Source: Rivularia sp. PCC 7116 (lineage in GTDB: Bacteria; Cyanobacteriota; Cyanobacteriia; Cyanobacteriales; Nostocaceae). From it: a stretch of DNA of 64,000 nt. The translations under genes were made by a program, and so were the position numbers. A model generated the notes under the pieces. That model was not told the origin of the DNA. It was given only the letters and a program-made list of their open reading frames with translations, and made no database searches. The stretch spans positions 5,518,001-5,582,000 of the forward strand of contig NC_019678.1 of assembly GCF_000316665.1 (NCBI RefSeq), given 5' to 3'. Of this stretch, positions 45,339 to 51,975 are shown piece after piece; position 1 is the first letter of the stretch; the number at the start of each line of letters is the position of its first letter.

Positions 45339-46901
45339 ATGAGTTCAATTCGTATTGAAGCGGAAAATTATCAGGATGCTATCGACAGCACTATTGGTAA
45401 CAATGGTGGAGAATATCGCTTTGAGGATGTTGATATTCAATCAAGTAGGGATATCGATGGTGGTTATTCTCTGGGTTGGATTGATTCGGGTGAGTGGTTG
45501 ACTTACAATTTTACTGTTCCGACATCGGGAGAATATCGCTTAGTTTCCCGTATGGCTTCGGCACGAGATGGCAATCACAGCTTTACAGCAACTCTGGCAG
45601 GGCAGCAAACAAATTTTAATGTGGATAATACTGGCGGCTGGTGGAATTGGCAAAATGTCGAGTCTGCCAAAACTTTCTCGTTGGATGCAGGTAGTCATGA
45701 AATGCGTCTGGATATGCTCGGAAGTGTTTTCAATATCAACTACCTTGAGTTAATCCCCGTGTCTTCAATAAATAACAATAGCAGTAATTTAATTCATGGA
45801 GGTACGGGTAATAATTCCTTTTACGGCAGCAACGGAATAGATACTATTACCTATGATGCAGCAAGTTCTAGCATTGTTGCAGATTTAGGTAAAGGCAAAG
45901 TAATCCATAATTCAACAAATTCTTCTATGCAACCGTTTAAAATAATGCCTCTGGGTGATTCCAATACAGAAGGTTGGGGAAGCTGGGATTTAGGTGCTTA
46001 CCGCGATGATTTATGGAAGTTGTTTGACAACAGTAACTATAATATAGACTTTGTTGGTCCTCATAAAACAGGTCCTTCAGGCTTTGATAGAGATAATGCT
46101 GGATTCAGTGGATGGAAAATCGGTGAAATTGACAGTGCTGTAGATGGTTGGTTGAATGATGCTCAACCGGATATGGTGCTATTAATGATTGGTACTAACG
46201 ACATACTTCGCGATGATAATATCACTCAAGCACCCAGTCGTCTCAACAATCTGATAGATAATATTACCTATCAATTACCAGACACTCAGCTTTTAGTGGC
46301 TTCCATTCCCCCAATTAGCCGCACCGAATCACAAAAACAGCAGGCTATAACATTTAATTCACATTTACCAGGCATTATTGATAGTAAAGCTGCTCAAGGT
46401 AAAAATGTCAGTTTCGTAGATGTATATAGTGGATTAACGGCAGATGACTTACAGGATGGAGTTCATCCCACTGTAGAAGGTTATAGCAAGATTGCCGATA
46501 CTTGGTATGATGCAATTCTCGAACAAAACATTCCTCAAGATAGCTCCCAAGATACAATCAGCAACATCGAAAATATCATTGGTTCAAATTACGATGATGT
46601 AATTATAGGTAGCGCTGGTGCAAATGTAATTCAAGGTGGTGCTGGCAATGACACCTTAACCGGCGGCGGTAGTAGCGACACCTTTGTTTTAGGATTAGGA
46701 GAAGGAATTGATACTATCACCGATTTTGCAGTTGGTGAAGATTCTCTTCAACTATCAGATAATTTAAGTTTTCAAGATATTACCATTATTTATGGTTCCG
46801 GTAATGGCTACAACGACACCACGATTATCTATCAAGATGAAGCTTTAGCTGTATTAACTGGAATGGAAGCAGGTAGTCTTTCTGGCAGTGATTTTGTGTG
46901 A
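45339..46901 (+). CDS. Exported CBM6 - SGNH hydrolase - RTX repeat protein
   Basis: 520 residues. About 4-140 is a carbohydrate-binding module (CBM6-like; IRIEAENYQDA, GWIDSGEWLTYNF). About 205-395 is an SGNH/GDSL-type esterase: block I IMPLGDSNTEGWGS (Asn instead of Leu after Ser), block III LLMIGTNDI, block V DGVHPTVEGYSKIAD with the Asp-His pair. About 415-520 is a haemolysin-type calcium-binding RTX region (NVIQGGAGNDTLTGGGSSDT). An RTX fragment also precedes the esterase (LIHGGTGNNSFYGSNG). No signal peptide is present, so type I secretion is expected. It is likely a polysaccharide deacetylase or esterase acting outside the cell. AGGA lies 5 bases before ATG. Confidence 0.88.
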   Translation: MSSIRIEAENYQDAIDSTIGNNGGEYRFEDVDIQSSRDIDGGYSLGWIDSGEWLTYNFTVPTSGEYRLVSRMASARDGNHSFTATLAGQQTNFNVDNTGGWWNWQNVESAKTFSLDAGSHEMRLDMLGSVFNINYLELIPVSSINNNSSNLIHGGTGNNSFYGSNGIDTITYDAASSSIVADLGKGKVIHNSTNSSMQPFKIMPLGDSNTEGWGSWDLGAYRDDLWKLFDNSNYNIDFVGPHKTGPSGFDRDNAGFSGWKIGEIDSAVDGWLNDAQPDMVLLMIGTNDILRDDNITQAPSRLNNLIDNITYQLPDTQLLVASIPPISRTESQKQQAITFNSHLPGIIDSKAAQGKNVSFVDVYSGLTADDLQDGVHPTVEGYSKIADTWYDAILEQNIPQDSSQDTISNIENIIGSNYDDVIIGSAGANVIQGGAGNDTLTGGGSSDTFVLGLGEGIDTITDFAVGEDSLQLSDNLSFQDITIIYGSGNGYNDTTIIYQDEALAVLTGMEAGSLSGSDFV

Positions 46902-46951
46902 ATTTAGTTGTTAGTGCTTAGGAAAGTCCCCAACTGTTAACTGTTCACTGT

Positions 46952-47770
46952 TTAAAGCTGTAATTCTGCTAACCCTAAATACTTAACTCCTTCGGGTGTG
47001 GTTTCAAAACGACAGGGCAATACTTCTAATCCCATAGATACAGCTTGACGTAATAATCTACCATATAATGGGTCGGCATTATCACCGGGTGCAAAATGGG
47101 TGCAGTCGCTACGATTAATAAAATACAACATGACTCCACGACAAGAGGGTAAAAGTGCCATTAATTCCCGTAGATGCTTTTGTCCTCTTGTCGTTTCGGT
47201 ATCGGGAAATAAAGCTAATCTTTTATCAGTCCAAGTTGTATTTTTGACTTCTAAATATATCAGACGATTATCATTTTTTGGTAAGGTTATATTCTTTGTC
47301 GCCACAGAATTTGTATCTTCTAAATTATCTGTTAACGCAATTTGATTTGATAAATTAATTTCTTGCTGAGAAGGAAGCAAACAAAAATCTACTCGGCTTT
47401 TTCTATCTTGCCCGTAAACAACTTCGCTTTTAACTTCGTCGTATTTTCCTAATTCTGGAAAAATATATTTTTGCAGAGCTATTTTAATAATTTTATTCGG
47501 TAAACCTGTATTTACACCTACCCAAGTTGGTTCGTTATCGTGTAATTGAATCATTTCCCAGGTGTAAGCTAATTTACGTTTGGGGTTGTCAGATTTTGAT
47601 AGCTGTACTGAGTTTCCGGGGATATATACACCTTTCATGGGGCCAGTATTTGGGCAGTGGGCTGTTACAATTTCTCCAGAATCAAGTTCTACATCTGCGA
47701 AGAATCGCTTGTAGCGTTTTACTAAAGTTCCTGGATATAAAGTTGGGTAGCGGTAGATAAAGTCAGTCAT
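46952..47770 (-). CDS. sfsA: DNA/RNA nuclease SfsA (sugar fermentation stimulation protein)
   Basis: 272 residues. The N-terminal OB-like part has LVKRYKRFFADVELDSGEIV, AHCPNTGPMKGV and PGNSVQLSKS. The nuclease-like part has VDFCLL, YLEVKNTTW and FPDTETTRGQKHLREL, all SfsA signatures. The usual length is about 235-245; the excess is a low-complexity insertion after VDFCLLPS (about residues 131-165), absent from typical members. The Glu-x-Lys of YLEVKN is conserved, so activity is expected to be kept. The physiological role of SfsA is poorly defined. Monocistronic. Confidence 0.93.
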   Translation of the reverse strand: MTDFIYRYPTLYPGTLVKRYKRFFADVELDSGEIVTAHCPNTGPMKGVYIPGNSVQLSKSDNPKRKLAYTWEMIQLHDNEPTWVGVNTGLPNKIIKIALQKYIFPELGKYDEVKSEVVYGQDRKSRVDFCLLPSQQEINLSNQIALTDNLEDTNSVATKNITLPKNDNRLIYLEVKNTTWTDKRLALFPDTETTRGQKHLRELMALLPSCRGVMLYFINRSDCTHFAPGDNADPLYGRLLRQAVSMGLEVLPCRFETTPEGVKYLGLAELQL

Positions 47771-47981
47771 GTTAATAGTTAGGAGTTTGGAGTTTGGAAT
47801 TAGGAATTAGGAGTTGCTAATTATGAATTTAAAACTCAATGCCCAATGCCCATGCCCAATGCCCCATGCCCAATGCCCCATGCCCAATGCCCCATGCCCA
47901 ATGCCCAATTCCCATGCCCAATTCATAATTCGTCGGTTAGGATATGTATCTATAATTATGAATTGAGTCAATTTAACTGTT
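47771..47981. repeat. Tandem CCCAATG/CCCATG repeats before the TPR gene
   Basis: About 47838-47925 is built of near-perfect CCCAATGCCCCATG units (about 14 bp), another short tandem repeat. It lies between divergent genes, within 60 bp of the TPR gene start, so it may touch promoter spacing. Confidence 0.8.
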
Positions 47982-49256
47982 ATGGAACAAGAGTTTTTTG
48001 ATAAGGGTTTAGAAAAGGCGAAGCAGAAAGACTATGCTGGCGCTATTGAAGAATTTACCAAAGCACTGCAAGGGAATTCTGAGTTTGTCGAAGCTTATTA
48101 TCAACGAGGTTTAGCATACTACGATTTGGGACATGTAGCTCAAGCGGTTTTTGATTATGATCGGGTGTTAAAACGGGATTCTTATAATGTAGAGGCATAT
48201 TATTGTCGTGCTTTAGCTCGGTTAGCGCTGAAGAATTTACCCGGTGCTTTAAAGGATGTAAATAAAGTTATTGAAATTAATTCTTGTAAACCTGGTGCTT
48301 ACAATTTACGAGGTGTGATAGAGCGTAAATTGGGGAATATTGAAAATGCGATCGCTAATTTTAAGCAGGCTGCAAATTTATATTTGGAGCAGAAGGATAC
48401 TGAAAACGCAAAGCGGTGTTTGGAGAAGGTGAAGCAGCTACAACCCCGGAAACAAGAGGTTGTTTTAGAGAAGCCGCAGTTACAAAATACACCGTTAATA
48501 ACTGAGAAAGATTATTTTACGTCTTTATTAGAAAAGGCAGAGAAGGGAAGTACCCGCGAAGCGATGGAAGATTTGAATTGGGTGTTAAGAGCAGATGCTC
48601 AAGATGGGAAAGCTTACTGCTGTCGCGGGGTTGTGTATTGCAAAGAAGGTAAATATCAGCAAGCAATCGCAGATTTTAATACAGCGCTACAGTTGAATTT
48701 TCACGATGCTGTAGTTTATCGCAATCGCGGTAAAGCCCGGTTGCAGATGGGAGATAATCAAGGTGCGATAGCTGATTTTAATCAAGCTCTAAAAATAGAG
48801 CCGGAAGATGATTTAATTTATGTTGCTAGAGGTAATGCTTATCAAGCTATAGGTCATTATTTAGGTGCAATTGAAGATTATAATACAGCGCTACAGATGA
48901 ATCCTACTAGTGCGAGTGCTTTTTACAATCGCGGTTTATGTAATGTGCGGATGGAAGAAATTCCCCAAGCAATTAATGATTTTCAACAGGCTGCAAGTAT
49001 ATATTGCGAACAGGAAGATTGGGATAATTATAAAGTAGTTTCCCAAAGTTTGAAAAAACTTAGTACTCCGTCTGCTGAAGTGAATGAGAAAAATAACTAT
49101 GAAAGATTGCGCTATCGCTTGTTAAGATTAGTCGGTGGACAATGGGAAATTGCACAAAGATTAATCGAACAAGCCAGATATTATTATCCCGGTATGTCAG
49201 AGGAATGGTATATCGAAACGGTTATTCATGATTTAGAAAGGGATAAGGGTAGGTAA
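47982..49256 (+). CDS. TPR-repeat protein
   Basis: 424 residues. About eight tetratricopeptide repeats: four in 1-150 (AGAIEEFTKALQGNSEFVEA, AVFDYDRVLKRDSYNVEA) and four in 180-350 (QAIADFNTALQLNFHDAVVY, GAIADFNQALKIEPEDDLIY). The spacer (about 150-180) is charged. The C-terminal about 60 residues (LVGGQWEIAQRLIEQARYYY, SEEWYIETVIHDLERDKG) are a motif shared by many cyanobacterial TPR proteins. No enzyme domain or signal peptide; likely a cytoplasmic protein-protein interaction scaffold. Confidence 0.88.
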   Translation: MEQEFFDKGLEKAKQKDYAGAIEEFTKALQGNSEFVEAYYQRGLAYYDLGHVAQAVFDYDRVLKRDSYNVEAYYCRALARLALKNLPGALKDVNKVIEINSCKPGAYNLRGVIERKLGNIENAIANFKQAANLYLEQKDTENAKRCLEKVKQLQPRKQEVVLEKPQLQNTPLITEKDYFTSLLEKAEKGSTREAMEDLNWVLRADAQDGKAYCCRGVVYCKEGKYQQAIADFNTALQLNFHDAVVYRNRGKARLQMGDNQGAIADFNQALKIEPEDDLIYVARGNAYQAIGHYLGAIEDYNTALQMNPTSASAFYNRGLCNVRMEEIPQAINDFQQAASIYCEQEDWDNYKVVSQSLKKLSTPSAEVNEKNNYERLRYRLLRLVGGQWEIAQRLIEQARYYYPGMSEEWYIETVIHDLERDKGR

Positions 49257-49299
49257 TACTAATTTTAAATTTTATCTGTTTCCTACTCCTTGCTCCCTA

Positions 49300-50457
49300 T
49301 TAAGTTAATGTAACCTTGGCAGTCATGGGATTTGATACATTACTGTAGGATTTCAACAGTATTTGAGCGGTATCTACTGCTTCAATTTCCCTAATCATAA
49401 ATTCAATCATGGGTTTAGCAATAGAGCAGATTAATTCGCCTGTTTGATTGTAAATTCTTTCGCTGGGGCAAGCCTCTACAATTGGTAACTGATTGCAAGT
49501 TAAATCAAATGGGCATTTACGACAAGTAGCAGCGCGTTGTTTTCTAATCTTACAAACTTGCTGATATTCTTGAGAGTTAAATATTTCTGTTAGCGACTGT
49601 TGAAAAATATTTCCCATTAAACCTTCGGGAAGATAAGCTTCACCATCATTGTAAATATCTCCGTTAAGGTTAATAATCAATGCCCATTCTCTTTGGGCTG
49701 GATTATATTCATAAATTTTTTGCTTTGTTAAATATCGGGATGCGGCGGTAAAGTAATCGTAGAGAGGATAAATTTTGATTTTACTGGGAGACGCAAACTG
49801 TTTTTTAGCTACTTGTTGATATACTTGAATAATTTCTTGGGGAGTTAGAGCAAGATTTTTAACTCTTTCATCGCTTTCTGAATTAAGGCTAAAAATAGGT
49901 AAGATACGATAATCTATATTTAATTGATTGTAAAAATCAAAAGTCTGTAAAGCATGATTGTAGTTTTGACGATGCAAAACAGTAATTGCACCAAAAGGAA
50001 TTTCATTATCAATTAGTTTCTGAATATTTGGCAATACTTTATCTTGACTATCTTTTCCTTTGATATCTACTCTTTGATTGCCAAAAACATCAAACGAGAT
50101 ACCCAAATGTAAATTTAGTTCTTGGATTAAGTCAATAGTACGTTGCGGTAAATTAACTAAATTACTTTGTACCGAGTTTGAATATTCAATTCCTTGAGAA
50201 GCAAGATATTTTTTTTGCAATTGAACAAAAGTACGCAAATAGTCAGGAGGTAGTAACAGCGGTTCGCCTCCATGTAATATAAAATGAGGTTTAAACTCAT
50301 CTGGATTGGGCTGTAAATGAATATATTCAGCTAAACCTTGGAAAAAGAATTCTAATTTCTCCAATGACATCTTTTCTTTATTTGCCAGTTCTGTATATTC
50401 GTAACAGTAGTTGCAGCGTAAGTTGCAGAGTTTACTTAGTTTAATAATAAAGTGCAT
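49300..50457 (-). CDS. Radical SAM/SPASM peptide maturase, GrrM/OscB-like
   Basis: 385 residues. The SAM-cluster motif C-x3-C-x2-C is at Cys11, Cys15 and Cys18 (KLCNLRCNYCYEY); the GGE motif ILHGGEPLLLP follows near residue 65. The C-terminal SPASM region has CRKCPFDLTCNQLP and CPSERIYNQTGELICSIA, ligands for auxiliary 4Fe-4S clusters. The opening and the motifs LGISFDVFGNQRV and NGDIYNDGEAYLPEGLMGN resemble the GrrM/OscB family that forms cyclophane links in Gly-rich RiPP precursors. No Gly-rich GrrA/OscA precursor is seen beside it. Upstream on the same strand, 111 bp away, is an exported protein with duplicated C-x4-C-D-P motifs, a possible substrate. Confidence 0.85.
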   Translation of the reverse strand: MHFIIKLSKLCNLRCNYCYEYTELANKEKMSLEKLEFFFQGLAEYIHLQPNPDEFKPHFILHGGEPLLLPPDYLRTFVQLQKKYLASQGIEYSNSVQSNLVNLPQRTIDLIQELNLHLGISFDVFGNQRVDIKGKDSQDKVLPNIQKLIDNEIPFGAITVLHRQNYNHALQTFDFYNQLNIDYRILPIFSLNSESDERVKNLALTPQEIIQVYQQVAKKQFASPSKIKIYPLYDYFTAASRYLTKQKIYEYNPAQREWALIINLNGDIYNDGEAYLPEGLMGNIFQQSLTEIFNSQEYQQVCKIRKQRAATCRKCPFDLTCNQLPIVEACPSERIYNQTGELICSIAKPMIEFMIREIEAVDTAQILLKSYSNVSNPMTAKVTLT

Positions 50458-50507
50458 AATTTCTCGATTTGTAGGTTATATATCAATTTTCAGTTGGGTT
50501 CAACATA

Positions 50508-50552
50508 GTCGAAACCTCACCCCTTCCCCTCTCCTTCATAAGGAGAGGGAAA
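50508..50552. repeat. CCTCACCCC fold-back between the exported protein and the maturase gene
   Basis: CCTCACCCCTTCCCCTCTCC followed by TTCATAAGGAGAGGG, one more member of the CTCTCC family. It lies in the only gap of the presumed two-gene operon and could cause partial termination. Confidence 0.5.
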
Positions 50553-50568
50553 TAAAAAACAAACAATA

Positions 50569-51327
50569 TTATCGTTGAACGCTAGCAAAAATTGCTTTTA
50601 CATCTACCCTTTGAGGAATTGATAAATCACTTTTCTCATTAAAAGTAAATTTTCCTTGAGGAGGATCGCAAACTTTCGGATCGCAATTTATTTCTTGTCC
50701 TTTAATTGGTAGCTTTTGATTTTCTAAAATATATAAACCATCGGGAATTTTGACTCGCTGTTCCTCTACATCAAACGCAAAAACTTTACGTTCTTCAATA
50801 ATTAATTGAACAATTCCTAATTTATTAGCCAGCTTTTCTATTGGTAAATAACTAGCTTCTGGGTCTAAAACTAATGTCCAGCCTTGGTCCCAAGGGTCGC
50901 AAGGACCACCTCCACACTGTATCCAAATATCCTTATCTTTCTCTTCTTTCGATGTACCAAAGTAACCATCTATTTCCCGCCAGATTCCTTCTTCAACAAC
51001 TAATTTACCTCTTTTAGGAAACTCATAAATACCATCTGGAGCAACGGTTTTTTCTCCATTAGTAACTAAGAAAACTCGTCTATCCTTCATCAAGACTGAA
51101 CTAGCTTCATACTCTTTAATTAGAATCTCTGGAGTTAAAGGTTTTCCCTTAGCTAACAATGTACCTTCAGACAGCTTCAACTCTTGTGCGACAGCTTTTG
51201 GAGAGATGTTAGCGTTAAGGAATTGAGCCACTTGTCCAACCAGCCCCTGATTATATAAGCTGGCAAATCCTCCTGCGATTAAGATAGCTGTAACAATTGT
51301 GGTCTTACCTTTATTATTTCTCTGCAT
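50569..51327 (-). CDS. Exported protein with two C-x4-C-D-P repeats, candidate maturase substrate
   Basis: 252 residues, not recognised. The N-terminal hydrophobic segment is 10-24 (signal peptide or anchor; AVAQ near 45-48 may be a cleavage zone). The body is two related units: residues 83-152 (RRVFLVTNG ... PDGIYEF ... CGGGPCDPWDQGW) and 181-229 (RKVFAFDVE ... PDGLYIL ... CDPKVCDPPQG). Each has R-x-V-F, then P-D-G-[IL]-Y, then C-x4-C-D-P (Cys138/143 and Cys215/220). Those are the only cysteines. It is upstream of the radical SAM gene on the same strand. The Trp, Tyr and Phe residues near the Cys motifs are possible modification sites, but nothing in the sequence proves it. It could equally be a periplasmic structural protein. 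Confidence 0.65.
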   Translation of the reverse strand: MQRNNKGKTTIVTAILIAGGFASLYNQGLVGQVAQFLNANISPKAVAQELKLSEGTLLAKGKPLTPEILIKEYEASSVLMKDRRVFLVTNGEKTVAPDGIYEFPKRGKLVVEEGIWREIDGYFGTSKEEKDKDIWIQCGGGPCDPWDQGWTLVLDPEASYLPIEKLANKLGIVQLIIEERKVFAFDVEEQRVKIPDGLYILENQKLPIKGQEINCDPKVCDPPQGKFTFNEKSDLSIPQRVDVKAIFASVQR

Positions 51328-51975
51328 AATTAATTCAAAAAATCGCTGGTTTTGTGATTGTAGTTAAGTATTATTACACTAACCTAGTTTTATAGAATGT
51401 AACAATAAAAACATAATAACTTCAAGTATATTGAAGCAATGCAAATTACTGCAAAGCTCAATATGACTTTCAATTATTTCTACATATGTTTGGAGTTAGA
51501 TTTTTATGCAGCTTTTGAGAAATGAAAATAAATAACAATCTATCTCTCCTCTGCCATCCTCGGAAGAGTCTCAATTTTTATTTATATTACAGTGGGTTAT
51601 ACCAATTCTGTATGAGGCTGCGCTAAACGCCCTCACTCTGTAAGAGTGGGGCTAACCAAACAAAGCCCCTCTTCAGGGGCTGAATTCGGCGCATCTTTAT
51701 AAAGAAATGGTATTAGAAGTAATCAGGCTAGTACTCTACCAAGCCAGCTTTGCCGTGTAAAGATAGGGAGGGGGAGGAGGGGAAGAGGGGGTAGAAAATA
51801 ATTTTTTCTCGTGGTTAACCCCGCATAGTTGCCTTGGCAGACTACTAATTACGCAAACTTCAAACAAACTTTATGATATATAGAATTATTTACTAATGTA
51901 AATCTGAAATTCTGTAAGTAGATTATGTAGATATACGATTAACAGCTATATAAAGTCTGGTTTGGAGGATTTTGA
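51328..51975. other. Divergent 650-bp spacer with hairpins
   Basis: Between the exported protein and the VIT/PEP-CTERM gene. About 51630-51690 holds GCCCTCACTCTGTAAGAGTG with GGGC, and GCCCCTCTTCAGGGGC, two compact hairpins. About 51765-51800 is a G-rich GGGAGGGGGAGGAGGGGAAG run. No Gly-rich precursor-like ORF is visible on either strand. GGAGG at 51964-51968 is the ribosome site of the next gene. Confidence 0.5.

Noticed and set aside
51600-51700. Two hairpins upstream of the VIT/PEP-CTERM gene as a riboswitch
   Set aside because: They are simple short palindromes of a repetitive type, without a conserved aptamer-like core that I can recognise.
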